64,000 bases of DNA from assembly GCA_018266355.1 (NCBI GenBank), contig JAFEAP010000011.1, positions 100,958 to 164,957 on the forward strand. Direction: 5' to 3'. The position numbers and the translations under genes were made by a program. The DNA comes from Bdellovibrionales bacterium. Its GTDB lineage: Bacteria > Bdellovibrionota > UBA1018. Every line of letters begins with the position of its first letter. Position 1 is the stretch's first letter. This document shows, in pieces, positions 9,092 through 18,133 of this stretch. The notes under the pieces are model-generated. The model ran no database searches and had not been told where the DNA came from. It saw nothing but the letters and a program-made list of their open reading frames with translations.

Positions 9092-9493
9092 ATGCTTGAG
9101 AAATTCGATGCGTATCAGTTCGCGAAACGTTTCTATTGGTCGTGTAAATCTGTCAGAGTGCCGCGTTTTCTGCAGGAGCAACTTCTTCGGGCCAGTTCCT
9201 CGGTAGTCTTGAACCTCGCCGAAGGGGCCGGAAAGCGGACTCCTCAAGACCAACGGCGTTTCTACGCGATGGCATTCGGCAGCCTTCGCGAATCCCGGGC
9301 CATCCTCGAGATGGAGGAAATCAAGGATCCGGCGATTCTCCGCTTGGCGGACGATCTCGGAGCGATGCTCTACGTCTTGAGTCGTAAGCTCCCGAACCCC
9401 GGCCAAACTCCACCGTTAGCGGTCATCGCCACCGAAAACAAAACGGATTCAGATACAGATTCGGTTTCAGCTGCGCCGGCACCGAAAATGTAG
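9092..9493 (+). CDS. Four-helix-bundle protein of the 23S rRNA intervening-sequence (IVP) family
   Basis: 133 residues. The family pattern is clear: 'FDAYQFAKRFYW' in helix 1, then RVPRFLQEQLLRASSSVVLNLAEGAG (two adjoining pieces, residues ~28-53), then 'RFYAMAFGSLRESRAILEMEE', the S-x-x-E helix characteristic of these small proteins. The family occurs in IVS elements of 23S rRNA and in other variable loci; its biochemical role is not settled. The last ~20 residues (low-complexity Thr/Asp/Ser and Ala/Pro) are encoded by the right inverted-repeat arm, so the tail is probably dictated by RNA structure rather than protein function. GAGG lies just before the ATG. Confidence 0.85.
   Translation: MLEKFDAYQFAKRFYWSCKSVRVPRFLQEQLLRASSSVVLNLAEGAGKRTPQDQRRFYAMAFGSLRESRAILEMEEIKDPAILRLADDLGAMLYVLSRKLPNPGQTPPLAVIATENKTDSDTDSVSAAPAPKM
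9427..9479 (+). repeat. Right arm of the imperfect inverted repeat, inside the IVP-family gene
   Basis: Reverse complement of the left arm at 9009-9058. It encodes the low-complexity C-terminal tail of the four-helix-bundle protein and stops 17 nt before the end of the convergent Hpt-like gene. Confidence 0.75.
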
Positions 9494-9496
9494 TGG

Positions 9497-9949
9497 CTAT
9501 CCCCCGCCGCGCAGAAGCTTCTCAATCTCATCCGCCGAAACCGTCTCCCGAGCCCCACCAAGCGATTTAAGCGTCGCTTGCAGCCGATTCTTCAGGATGT
9601 CCTGCTCCTGGGTGTCCTCGGCCTTCCCGTGATGTTCGAGTAGGTATTTCACCGTCGTCAGCGCGTCCCAAAGGGCGGCGACGCATTTCTTGATCTGCGA
9701 CCCCTTTTCGACGGACGGGCCCTTCACCGAAATCTCTTCGCCGAGGCCCGCGATTTCCGCGACGCCCGGAAGCGCGAGCTGCATCGCGGTCCCGCGGATC
9801 GCGAACATCATTTCCGAGAAGTGGCTGAATTCGCCCTTGTTCCCGTGCGGATCCGCCTCGATCCGCTTCAGCGCGTTTTCCGCGTCCTGAGCGAAACCGG
9901 TGAGTTCCTTCACGAAATCCAAGACTTTCTGATCGCGTTCCTGGCCCAT
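9497..9949 (-). CDS. Hpt/CheA-P1-like helical protein lacking the phospho-acceptor histidine
   Basis: 150 residues, helical. MFAIRGTAMQLALPGVAEIA aligns by eye with the Hpt motif AHSIKGGAGTFG..., with Phe where the phosphorylated His is expected. A 'GLGEEI' segment follows where Hpt domains have a Glu-rich helix. It ends in 'SADEIEKLLRGGG', a tail seen on Hpt/CheA-associated proteins. It directly follows a CheY-like gene (3 nt gap), so a partnership is likely. It may bind the receiver without transferring phosphate. Cytoplasmic; no signal peptide. Confidence 0.55.
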   Translation of the reverse strand: MGQERDQKVLDFVKELTGFAQDAENALKRIEADPHGNKGEFSHFSEMMFAIRGTAMQLALPGVAEIAGLGEEISVKGPSVEKGSQIKKCVAALWDALTTVKYLLEHHGKAEDTQEQDILKNRLQATLKSLGGARETVSADEIEKLLRGGG

Positions 9950-9952
9950 CGC

Positions 9953-10345
9953 TTAGAGCACCTTTCGCTTCAGAAGCGCGCCCATGACCTTCAAGCGCGC
10001 GTGTTCGGCCGTAAACGGCTTCATGATGTAGTCGTCGAGCCCGGATTTGAGCGCTTCGAGCACCCGCTCGCGGGTCCCTTCGGCGGTCAACATCACGAAG
10101 GTCGTGTCCTTGATCGAATCCTTCCCGCGAATCTCCTTGAGGAGCTCGATGCCCGACATCGGCGCCATGTGCCAATCGCAGATCAGGAGCTGGGCCGTCT
10201 GCTCGCTCATCATGCGCAGCGCTTCCAATCCGTTCGCGGCCGAGCGGATTTTCTCAAACCCGCAACTCCGCAGGATTTCTTTCACTTGGATGCGCATCGA
10301 CTGGACGTCGTCGACGACGATGACTTGGACTTCGGAAGGTGACAT
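9953..10345 (-). CDS. CheY-like single-domain response regulator
   Basis: 130 residues: only a receiver domain. VIVVDDVQSMR carries the acidic pocket (DD), 'LLICDWHMAPMSGIELL' carries the phospho-Asp, 'VMLTAEGTRE' gives the Thr switch, and 'DDYIMKPF' the conserved Lys. The ATG at 10345 has AAGGAA immediately upstream and fits the receiver start; upstream codons in frame are not conserved. It has no output domain, so it works by protein contact, probably with the adjacent Hpt-like protein. Divergent from the helicase gene. Confidence 0.88.
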   Translation of the reverse strand: MSPSEVQVIVVDDVQSMRIQVKEILRSCGFEKIRSAANGLEALRMMSEQTAQLLICDWHMAPMSGIELLKEIRGKDSIKDTTFVMLTAEGTRERVLEALKSGLDDYIMKPFTAEHARLKVMGALLKRKVL

Positions 10346-10415
10346 TTCCTTAAGAGTGTAACCGGCGATTCGGAGATTGAGAAGAGCGGGTCTCGTCGCG
10401 TATAGAAAGTTAGCT

Positions 10416-12650
10416 TTGGACAAACTGCTCAAGAAACTGAACGCCGCTCAACGCGAAGCGGTTTACCACCAGCGCGGGCCGCTGCTCATCCTGGCCGGCG
10501 CCGGTTCCGGGAAAACCACGACCATGGCGACTCGGATCGCCTACCTCGTCGCGAAACACCGTATTCGCGGAGAGAATATTCTCGGTCTTTCGTTCACGCG
10601 AAAGGCGGCCGGGGAGCTGAAAGAGCGCGTCGAAAAGATGATCGCGGAAACTTCCGGTCCGGAATTCGCGAAAGGTTTGACGCTCTCCACTTTTCACGCG
10701 CTCTGCGTGCGCATCCTCCGCGCGCGCGCCTCGGAAATCGGCTATTCGCCCGATTTCACCATCCTCGACGAGAAGGACCAGGGCGACATCGTAAAATCGA
10801 TCCTCCGCCAGATGAAGCTCGACGATCGGAAGTTCGACGCCGATTTGATCAAATTCGAGATCGGCCAGGCGAAAAACCGGTTCTACTCCCCGGACCAGGC
10901 CCGCGACTTCTTCCTCGAGAGCGGCCGGCTGCCCGAGGACTACGCGATTGCGGCCGCGAACGTCTACGAGCACTACCAGGAACGCCTCGCCGCGCTGAAC
11001 GCGTTCGATTTCGACGACCTCCTCTTTCAGGCCGTGCGCCTCCTCGAAAAATCCGACGCCGCCCGCGAATTCTATAATCGGAAGTTCCAGTACATCCTTG
11101 TCGACGAGTACCAGGACACGAACCCGTCCCAATTCCGGCTCCTGCGCCTCCTCACCGAATCGCACGACAATATCTGCGTCGTCGGCGACGACGACCAGTC
11201 GATCTACGCCTGGCGGGGCGCCGACCCGACGCACATCCTCGAGTTCGGGAAACACTACCCCGGCGCGCGGACGATCACCCTCGACCAAAACTACCGTTCG
11301 ACTTCGACGATCCTCGACGCCGCGAACGAGGTGATCACGAAGAACCGGAAGCGCCATCCGAAACGCCTTTGGTCGGAGAACGGCCAGGGGGAACCGATCA
11401 CGAACCTCATCGTCGAAGAAGACCGCGCCGAGGCCGAGACGGTGGCGGAGGAAATCCTCCGCCGTCGCGAGAACCCGGACCACCCGAGGCGCTGGCAGGA
11501 TTTCGCCGTTCTATACCGTTCGAACCCCCAGTCGCGCCTCTTCGAGGAAGCCCTCCGCATGCGGAAGATCCCTTATAAGATCGTCGGGACGCTTTCCTAC
11601 CTCGACCGCCGCGAGGTGAAGGACACGCTCTCGTATTGGCGGGTGATCCAAAACCCGAAGGACGACGCTTCCTTCCGCCGCATCTGCAACTGGCCGGCGC
11701 GCGGGTTCGGGAAGACGACCCTCGAGGCGATCAACACCTCGGCGCTCGCGAACGGAACCTCGCTCTTCGAGGCGTGCGAGGAGGCCGTCAAGGACGACCC
11801 GAATGGCGAGAACCTCTCCGCCGCGAAATCCCCGGGACTTTCTCCGAAGGCCGTCGCCGCCGTCCGAGCGTTCATCGAACTGATTCGCGGGATGCGCGCC
11901 GATCTCGACTCGACCCCGCTCGACCGGTCGGCCCTCTCCGATTGGGGTAAGCGCACGCTCGCGAAGATCCGCGTGAAGGAAACGCTGCTCGAAGAAGAGA
12001 AGGACGATCCCGCGCTCGCCGAACGGCGCTGGGAGAACGCGCTCGAACTCGCGAACGCCCTCGGCCAGGTCGACATCGAAGGGGCGCGCGCCGAAACCGC
12101 GGAATACGCCGATCTCGCGAGCGGCGCGAAGGCCGCCCTACGGGCCTCGGCGGGCGACCTCACGACGGTCGGCGTCCTTTCGAAATTCCTGCAGGCGATG
12201 ACCCTCGATCCGAACGAAGACGACGACGAGGACGACACGCCGAAGGACGAAGTCACGCTCCTCACCCTCCACGGTTCGAAAGGACTCGAGTTCCCGGTCG
12301 TCTTCATGGTCGGTGCCGAGGAAGGATACCTCCCCCACCAGCGCACGATCGACGGCACCGGTCCGGAGGCCGCGCTCGGTTTCGACGAGGAACGCCGCCT
12401 CGCCTACGTCGGCATCACGCGTGCGAAAACCCACCTCGTGATCTCGCGGGCGAAGTTCCGCGTCCGGTACGGAAAGAAAGTGCCCCGCCTTCCCTCGCGC
12501 TTCCTCGAGGACATCCCGAAATCGCTGCTCCTCGTCCAGGACGAGTCCGAGGCGCCCGAACCGACCACCGCGGAAGCGAAGGAAGCCCACGAGGCGAAGG
12601 TGAAGGACTTCATGGCCTCCCTCCGCTCGCGCCTCCAAGGCACGCCTTAG
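10416..12650 (+). CDS. UvrD/PcrA/Rep-family 3'-5' DNA helicase
   Basis: Superfamily 1A helicase that unwinds DNA in repair and replication restart. Motifs in order: Q-motif region LNAAQREAV, Walker A LAGAGSGKTTT, 'LSFTRKAA' (Ia), 'DEYQDTNPSQ' (II), 'GDDDQSIYAWRGA' (III), 'LDQNYRST' (IV), 'LLTLHGSKGLEF' (V) and 'AYVGITRAK' (VI). 744 residues, which is family size. The start is a TTG at 10416, just before DKLLKKLN where homology begins; another TTG at 10377 is in frame. A highly acidic stretch (DEDDDEDD type, ~residues 605-615) precedes motif V. UvrD, PcrA and Rep cannot be separated here, so no symbol is given. Confidence 0.93.
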   Translation: MDKLLKKLNAAQREAVYHQRGPLLILAGAGSGKTTTMATRIAYLVAKHRIRGENILGLSFTRKAAGELKERVEKMIAETSGPEFAKGLTLSTFHALCVRILRARASEIGYSPDFTILDEKDQGDIVKSILRQMKLDDRKFDADLIKFEIGQAKNRFYSPDQARDFFLESGRLPEDYAIAAANVYEHYQERLAALNAFDFDDLLFQAVRLLEKSDAAREFYNRKFQYILVDEYQDTNPSQFRLLRLLTESHDNICVVGDDDQSIYAWRGADPTHILEFGKHYPGARTITLDQNYRSTSTILDAANEVITKNRKRHPKRLWSENGQGEPITNLIVEEDRAEAETVAEEILRRRENPDHPRRWQDFAVLYRSNPQSRLFEEALRMRKIPYKIVGTLSYLDRREVKDTLSYWRVIQNPKDDASFRRICNWPARGFGKTTLEAINTSALANGTSLFEACEEAVKDDPNGENLSAAKSPGLSPKAVAAVRAFIELIRGMRADLDSTPLDRSALSDWGKRTLAKIRVKETLLEEEKDDPALAERRWENALELANALGQVDIEGARAETAEYADLASGAKAALRASAGDLTTVGVLSKFLQAMTLDPNEDDDEDDTPKDEVTLLTLHGSKGLEFPVVFMVGAEEGYLPHQRTIDGTGPEAALGFDEERRLAYVGITRAKTHLVISRAKFRVRYGKKVPRLPSRFLEDIPKSLLLVQDESEAPEPTTAEAKEAHEAKVKDFMASLRSRLQGTP

Positions 12651-12667
12651 GCCCGGAAACGCGAAAA

Positions 12668-12690
12668 GACGAGAGGCGGAGCCCCTCGTC
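12668..12690. terminator. Hairpin between convergent genes
   Basis: GACGAG and CTCGTC arms with inner GG/CC pairs enclose a short loop between the helicase stop and the FG-GAP gene stop. There is no long T-run on either side, so a bidirectional terminator is only likely, not certain. Confidence 0.4.
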
Positions 12691-12721
12691 CTTCGCGTCC
12701 ACTCCCTCGTGGATAGGCTGA

Positions 12722-14569
12722 CTACTGACCTTTGATGAATTCGAAGATCTGCGGCGAACACGCGAAGTAGAGCATGTCGATCTTTCCGTCGCCGTCGAGG
12801 TCGGCGAGGTCGAAGTTCGACTCCGCCCACCAGAAGATCGACGATCCGCCTTCGATCGCGTTCGCCGGGCTGACCGACGAGACTCCCGTCGCGAGGTCGG
12901 CCGCGGAAGAGGCGAAGTAGATCCCCGTCTTGTCAGTATAGAGGAGACGGTTCTTGCCGCCGAAGTAGATTTCCGGGGATCCGTCGAGGTTCAAGTCGGC
13001 GATCGAGTTCGCGCCGCTGAATTGCTCGGTCGGAGCCCAGATCGAGCTCGAAGCGAGGGTGTTGTCCGAGGAGTTCGATTGGAGGTAATAACCGCCGTTC
13101 GGGTTCCCTTGCGCGGTCGCCACCACGTCCGGCTTCGAGTCGCCGTTCAGGTAGCCGATCGTGAAGAGACCGGAATTCGGCGTCGCCACCGAACGTCCCG
13201 TCGCCACGCTGAAGGTGCCGGACTTCGATTGCGGATAGACGACGAGTTTCGCGCTCGCGATGTCGTCTCCGACCATCGCCACGATGTCGAGTTTCCCGTC
13301 GTCGTCCATGTCCGCGATCTTCACGTCGCTGAACCGGGACACCGCCGCTTCGTCGAGCGAGTCGCTCTGGACGAATCCGGAGCCGGTGTTGTGATAGATC
13401 GCGATGTGGCTCTTCGTCCACGCCGAACCGTTATACCGGCCGCCCGCCACGACCACGTCCGGATTCCCGTCGTGATCGAGGTCCGCGACCGCCATGCCGT
13501 AAGCGTAGGCTTGGTCCGCGGCCGAAACGCCCGTCTGCATCACGCAGGTCGAGGCGCCGAAGCTGCCGCCCGAGTTCATCATGTAACAGAGACCGGAGGT
13601 ATAGGCCGAGCTGTCGACGCGGACGTAGACGAGATCGAGGTCCCCATCGCCGTCGATATCGACGAACTTCACGCCGTAGATGTTCGACTGGCTCGAAACG
13701 AGGCGCGTATCGTAGACGTACTGACCCGTGCCGGAGTCGAACTTATAGAGGTAGATGCCCGGAGCGACGGAAGCGCCCGCGCCGTCGGTCCCTTCCGCGT
13801 AAGCGAAATCGAGGTTGCCGTCGCCGTTATAGTCGCCGATCCCGCGAGCGTAATCCGGCCACGCGCGATACGGACCGAAGTAATTCGCCGGCGAGAAGGC
13901 TTGCTGGGGAGACCAGCTCGAGATCGCGGAGGTCACCGTGGCGAAGCCGTAGGACGAACCGCCCTTCACGGAATCGTAAAGCTCGGTGTTATAGAGACCC
14001 GCCTTGGCCGGGAGCGTGACTTGGTTGCCCGCGCTCACGTTCGAAGTATAAACGAGCGAGGCCGTTTGAACGTCGAAGAACTTCAGGCGGAGGTCAGCCG
14101 AAGAAGCGTTCGAGAAGCTGATCGGGACCGAGGCGCCGGCCGGGCCGGCGAGATTCTTCGAATTCGACTGGACCGGGGCGACGTACGCGATCGGCTTCGT
14201 GTCCATCCGTTTCGAAACGTTCCCGTCGGCGTCGCGCGTCCAGACGCTGAGTACGTAAGTGCCGACCGGGCCCGGATCGAAGGACGCGGGAAGCGCGCCC
14301 GGGAACCAAATGCAGTCGTCCACGTTCGTATCGTTCTTCAGGATACAGAACTCGACCGCGCCCGCTTCTACTTCGGGCGCGTATTTCATCTTGAAGGTGT
14401 CCGAAGTCGGGCTGACGTTCGCGACCGCCACCAGGTCGACCTGGGCCGAAGAAGCGATCGACCGACCGCCGAGCGCCTTGATCTGCACGCATCCCGCGAA
14501 AAGCGAGATCGCGGTCACGCCGCCCAAAACGGAAATAGTTTTCATGGAACCAACACGCCAATTCAACAT
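12722..14569 (-). CDS. Secreted lipoprotein with FG-GAP/VCBS-type calcium-binding repeats
   Basis: 615 residues. The lipoprotein signal ends LFAGC (Cys ~27). From about residue 235 onward there are seven repeats of the D-x-D/N-G-D-G-x-x-D type, e.g. GDYNGDGNLDF, DIDGDGDLDL, DLDHDGNPDV, DMDDDGKLDI and DLDGDGKIDM, typical of beta-propeller blades that bind Ca2+. The N-terminal ~200 residues look like an Ig-like or carbohydrate-binding region. The first ATG (14569) has GAGG five bases upstream; an inner Met nine codons in would still leave a good signal. Likely a surface-anchored propeller with adhesive or ligand-binding role; no enzyme motif is seen. Confidence 0.85.
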   Translation of the reverse strand: MLNWRVGSMKTISVLGGVTAISLFAGCVQIKALGGRSIASSAQVDLVAVANVSPTSDTFKMKYAPEVEAGAVEFCILKNDTNVDDCIWFPGALPASFDPGPVGTYVLSVWTRDADGNVSKRMDTKPIAYVAPVQSNSKNLAGPAGASVPISFSNASSADLRLKFFDVQTASLVYTSNVSAGNQVTLPAKAGLYNTELYDSVKGGSSYGFATVTSAISSWSPQQAFSPANYFGPYRAWPDYARGIGDYNGDGNLDFAYAEGTDGAGASVAPGIYLYKFDSGTGQYVYDTRLVSSQSNIYGVKFVDIDGDGDLDLVYVRVDSSAYTSGLCYMMNSGGSFGASTCVMQTGVSAADQAYAYGMAVADLDHDGNPDVVVAGGRYNGSAWTKSHIAIYHNTGSGFVQSDSLDEAAVSRFSDVKIADMDDDGKLDIVAMVGDDIASAKLVVYPQSKSGTFSVATGRSVATPNSGLFTIGYLNGDSKPDVVATAQGNPNGGYYLQSNSSDNTLASSSIWAPTEQFSGANSIADLNLDGSPEIYFGGKNRLLYTDKTGIYFASSAADLATGVSSVSPANAIEGGSSIFWWAESNFDLADLDGDGKIDMLYFACSPQIFEFIKGQ

Positions 14570-14599
14570 ACGTACCTCGTAAAAAGCGTCTAGTTTTTA

Positions 14600-14640
14600 G
14601 GGGACTCCGGCATCCACGTGAATGGATTCCGGCCTTCCTT
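14600..14640 (-). promoter_or_regulatory. Hairpin in the 5' leader of the FG-GAP lipoprotein gene
   Basis: CCGGAATCCA and TGGATGCCGG (read on the minus strand) pair with one mismatch around a TTCACG loop about 35 nt before the start codon. It may be an mRNA-stability or control structure. Confidence 0.35.
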
Positions 14641-14710
14641 TAGAAAGTATGGCCCATCCGAACCGCAAAAAAAATGTGTCCGGAATGACCCGGAGGCGCG
14701 CGAATATGGA

Positions 14711-14744
14711 AAGAAATGCCCGAAAATGACTGCTATTTCCGGGC
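14711..14744 (-). terminator. Rho-independent terminator of the resB-ccsA unit
   Basis: Read on the minus strand, GCCCGGAAAT and ATTTTCGGGC form a ~10-bp stem with one mismatch and a 7-nt loop, followed by ATTTCTTT. It lies ~75 nt after the ccsA stop. Confidence 0.65.
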
Positions 14745-14819
14745 GTTAGCGAAACCGGATTTTTCGGTCAGAATATTCTAGGAATTTATAGGGCCGATCT
14801 CGCCTCTGCTATCGGAGAC

Positions 14820-16610
14820 TCAGCTCGCCTTTTTCACCGGCGAGTCGCCGCGACTCGCGCCGGCCCGCTTGCGCTTCAGCGCGACGCCCACGACGTAGGC
14901 GAGTTGGAGCGCGACGAAGATCGCGACCGTCGACTGTCCGCCGGTCGAAAACCCGTACGAGTGAAGACCGACGCCGAGGACGAAGTTCACGCCGTACCAG
15001 GCCATCATCACGAGCGTGAACGCGATCACGGTCCAAGCCGCGAAGCTGAACGGACGCATCCAGCCCGCGTAGCGCGCGTGGAGGACGGCGATGTAGCCGA
15101 GGAGGACGATGAGCGCCCAGACTTCTTTCGGATCCCATCCCCAGAAACGGCCCCACGAGTAGTCGGCCCAAATCCCGCCGAGGATCGTTCCCGCGGCGAC
15201 GAGCACGACGCCGAATTGCATCGCCCGGTAAGTGAGCTGGTTCAAGGTCGCGATCTTCTTCGCGCCTTCCTGCGTGTGTTCCTCGCCCTTCCAGAAGAAC
15301 CAAAGGGTGACGTTGCCGATCCCGAGCGTCAGCGCGAACGCCGCGTACGAGAGCGTGATCGTCAGGACGTGGATCAGGAGCCAGTAGTTCGAGCGCAGGA
15401 CCGGGACGAGCGGATTGATGCTCGGATCGATCATGGCCGGCGCGGCGTCCGAGACGATCAGGCCGATCGCCGAAAGCGCGGTCGCGACCGCGAAGAGGAT
15501 TTGGTTCTTCTGGATGAACCAGAGCACGGTCGCGAAGAGGAGGACGCCGAAGCTGACCCAAACGATCGACTCGTACATGTTCGTCACCGGCGGCCGTCCC
15601 GCGATGTAGCAACGAAGCCCCATCCCGAAGACGTGCAGCCCGATCCCGAGGAAGGTGACCGGGAGCGCGACCCGCGAGACTTTTTTCCCGAGACCGACGG
15701 CGGTCGTTTGGACCTGGGCCACGCCCGCGGCTGAAAGCCAAATCGAGATCGCCCAGAGCAGCGCCGCGATCAAGTAGGCGATCCAGGCGAGCTGATAGGG
15801 GTGCATCCGGTTATAAAGGAGCTCGGCGGAGATCTTCTTCGAGAGCGACTCGTCCCACTCCCCTTTCATCTCCGCCTTCACCGCGCTCGATACGGCCGCC
15901 ACGCCCGCGTCGAAGCGGTCCTGCGCGCCGTTCATGAATCCCGTGAAAAGACCGACGTAGGCCTCGCGGACCGGACGCCCCGGCATCGTCGCGAGCGCTT
16001 TTTCGACGCTCTCGCCGTGGTGTTCGCCGAGCGCGAGCGTTCCCCACGCCGCCGGCGCGGGCGCCGGAATCACCGGCCAGGCCTCGCCGGAGACAATCGC
16101 GCGATAGACGCTCACGCGTTCGAAAAGACGTTTCAACTCCTCGTCCCGCGGATCGGGCTTCGAGGTGCGACCGATCGGCGCGGACTGCGCGGACATCCCT
16201 CCGCGCGAGCCGCCCATCGAATTCGCGTACTCGGCGAGGAACGAGTCGATCAGGAGTTCCTTCGGCGAAAAGCGATTCCGGTCCTCGTCGAGGCCGAGCT
16301 GCCGTTTCACGTCCTTACGGGTAATGAGGATGAACTGCTTCGAATCCCATCCCTTCGGGTCGGCGAGCCACGAGAGCACGAGTTCGACCGGGTCCCACCC
16401 CTCGAACGTCCGCCGGCCGGTGATCTGCAGGACGAGGTCGCGCGCGTAGGAATCGAAGGGCTTGATGCGCCCGCCGGCCTGAACGGGAATCGCGCCCATT
16501 TCGCGAAAACTCCAACCCTTCGGCGTCGGATCGGCTCCGGCGTCGAGCGTTCCGATCAAACCGATCGAGAGAGCGAGACCGACGAGGAGCGGACGGTATT
16601 TTCCCATCAT
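14820..16610 (-). CDS. ccsA: Cytochrome c assembly protein CcsA (System II heme handling)
   Basis: Polytopic membrane protein that, with ResB, delivers heme to periplasmic apocytochrome c. The signature tryptophan-rich WWD motif is WGRFWGWDPKEVW in the C-terminal half, within 6-8 membrane segments. The N-terminal ~260 residues form an exported part (signal peptide, then GWSFREMGAIPVQAGGRIKP...), a layout seen in long CcsA proteins. The ATG at 16610 has AAGGA upstream; other Met codons at 16619 and 16616 overlap the resB stop, so translation is probably coupled to resB. 596 residues. Confidence 0.9.
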   Translation of the reverse strand: MMGKYRPLLVGLALSIGLIGTLDAGADPTPKGWSFREMGAIPVQAGGRIKPFDSYARDLVLQITGRRTFEGWDPVELVLSWLADPKGWDSKQFILITRKDVKRQLGLDEDRNRFSPKELLIDSFLAEYANSMGGSRGGMSAQSAPIGRTSKPDPRDEELKRLFERVSVYRAIVSGEAWPVIPAPAPAAWGTLALGEHHGESVEKALATMPGRPVREAYVGLFTGFMNGAQDRFDAGVAAVSSAVKAEMKGEWDESLSKKISAELLYNRMHPYQLAWIAYLIAALLWAISIWLSAAGVAQVQTTAVGLGKKVSRVALPVTFLGIGLHVFGMGLRCYIAGRPPVTNMYESIVWVSFGVLLFATVLWFIQKNQILFAVATALSAIGLIVSDAAPAMIDPSINPLVPVLRSNYWLLIHVLTITLSYAAFALTLGIGNVTLWFFWKGEEHTQEGAKKIATLNQLTYRAMQFGVVLVAAGTILGGIWADYSWGRFWGWDPKEVWALIVLLGYIAVLHARYAGWMRPFSFAAWTVIAFTLVMMAWYGVNFVLGVGLHSYGFSTGGQSTVAIFVALQLAYVVGVALKRKRAGASRGDSPVKKAS

Positions 16611-16615
16611 AAGCA

Positions 16616-18079
16616 TCATCCTTTTTTCACGTATCTCATGGCGAAGAGCCAAATCGAACCGAGCACGATCAGCAGGCTACCGAGGTACTTCAACCACCGG
16701 CCCGGGTCCTGGTTCACGGAAAAGATCGAGACCGTCGGACGCGGCTGGGCGTCGATGTAGCTCGTCTGATAGAACGTGAACCCGCCGTACTTGAGGGGTT
16801 CGTTCATCGAAATGAGGTGATCCTTAACGGCCGGATCCTTACCGCCCTCCACGTCGACGACCGAGGAGAACTCCATCGGGCTCGCCGTGCCTTGGTACCG
16901 ATCGATCGAGAATTTCTCGAGGCGCACGCCGAACGGCAGGACGATCCGTCGCGGAAAATATCCGATCGTGAAGTGCCGGGACTGACCGTTCGCGCCCGGG
17001 ATGTCCATCGTCGCGCGGTCGCCGAGGCCGAGCCATACCGCCGAGCCGCTTTTTTTCCCGTCGCCCGCGCGGATGTGGATCGCGGAGGGCGAGACGTTTG
17101 CGCCGTACTGGATGCGCGCCGGTTCGAAGCTAACGTCGCTCTTCGCGCGCGGGATCCACTCGAGGATCGTGATCTTCGCGTCGAACTTCCAGCCGGTATC
17201 GATCGCTCGGCCGACGAGTTCGGAAGGGTCCTTGAACGCGAACGCTTGTTCGGTCGTTTTTCCCTCGCTCGTCTGGATCGAGACGAGGAGTCTCGACTTC
17301 TTCGCGTCGAACCGGAAACGCGCTTCCGGACCTTTCCCGACGGCGGGCAGAGCGTCCGGACCGGGCGCCATCGAGAGGACGGACGGGCCGACCTGCTGGC
17401 GGTTCCAATTCGCGTCGCCGCCCCAGAGCCATGCTTCCTGCCCCATTCGCATGAACGGCGGCGCGCTCGGGCCGCCGGCGACTTTCACTCGGATCGCGGG
17501 CGCGGCGAGCTCGACCGGGTCCTTCGAGGCCTCGAACTTAACTTTCGATTCCGCGCGCGAGATGAACTCGTCGACGGTGAGGTCGTACTCGGGCATGCGG
17601 ATCGGATCGAACTTCGCGTTCGGAGGAATCCAGGGCACCGGAACCGTCCGCGTCGTCCCTTCTCCATGCGCGGTTCCCTCGGCGACGAGGAGAAGCGGCT
17701 CGTTCAGTTCGACCGCGCTCTCGATTTGCCCCTCGCCGACCTGGATCGATCCGTCGACCCCGAACTTGAACGTCATCCAGGAACCGTAGAGGAGGAGAAG
17801 GATCCCGAGGTGCGCGCAAAGGAACGGAAGGTGCTTCTTCTGCCAGGGCAGCCGCGAAATCGCGACCGCGAAGATCAGCCAGCCGAGCGCGCCGAGCAGT
17901 CCGTAGAAATACCAGGTTTGGTAAACCCAGTACTGCGCGGTGGGCGTATCGTACATCGACTCCATCACGGTCGCCGAGATGAGCGCGAGGGTCAGGCCGA
18001 CCATCACGAGCACGGCGAACTTCAGGCTGATCGAGACGCGCCAAACAGCTTTAAGCAGGCGTCGGATGGCATTCTTCAA
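16616..18079 (-). CDS. resB: Cytochrome c biogenesis protein ResB
   Basis: 487 residues, the System II partner of CcsA. Transmembrane segments lie near residues 18-37, 59-75 and 82-101, followed by a large periplasmic domain (~110-440) and a final membrane segment near 462-482 (YLGSLLIVLGSIWLFAM). 'YGGFTFYQTSY' near the end is a typical ResB-domain motif. The gene overlaps the start of ccsA, and both share a terminator. Presence of both implies c-type cytochromes and respiratory electron transport. Confidence 0.9.
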   Translation of the reverse strand: MKNAIRRLLKAVWRVSISLKFAVLVMVGLTLALISATVMESMYDTPTAQYWVYQTWYFYGLLGALGWLIFAVAISRLPWQKKHLPFLCAHLGILLLLYGSWMTFKFGVDGSIQVGEGQIESAVELNEPLLLVAEGTAHGEGTTRTVPVPWIPPNAKFDPIRMPEYDLTVDEFISRAESKVKFEASKDPVELAAPAIRVKVAGGPSAPPFMRMGQEAWLWGGDANWNRQQVGPSVLSMAPGPDALPAVGKGPEARFRFDAKKSRLLVSIQTSEGKTTEQAFAFKDPSELVGRAIDTGWKFDAKITILEWIPRAKSDVSFEPARIQYGANVSPSAIHIRAGDGKKSGSAVWLGLGDRATMDIPGANGQSRHFTIGYFPRRIVLPFGVRLEKFSIDRYQGTASPMEFSSVVDVEGGKDPAVKDHLISMNEPLKYGGFTFYQTSYIDAQPRPTVSIFSVNQDPGRWLKYLGSLLIVLGSIWLFAMRYVKKG

Positions 18080-18133
18080 AAGGGGCGATCCTCCGTGTTT
18101 CCTCGCGCGTCCCGTCCTGGTCCGCGTTCGGGT

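Larger units (their letters stand above)
9009..9479. mobile_element. IVS-like element: four-helix-bundle gene enclosed by ~50-bp imperfect inverted repeats
   Basis: The left arm (9009-9058) and the right arm (9427-9479) are reverse complements with about five mismatches and one single-base indel. Shared core pieces are GTATCTGAAT and TCTGTTTTG on the left and their complements on the right. A transcript would fold into a ~50-bp stem closing a loop of ~370 nt that holds most of the gene at 9092. Known 23S rRNA intervening sequences have the same plan (a stem with an ORF for a four-helix-bundle protein). This copy is outside any rRNA, squeezed between two gene ends. Confidence 0.7.
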
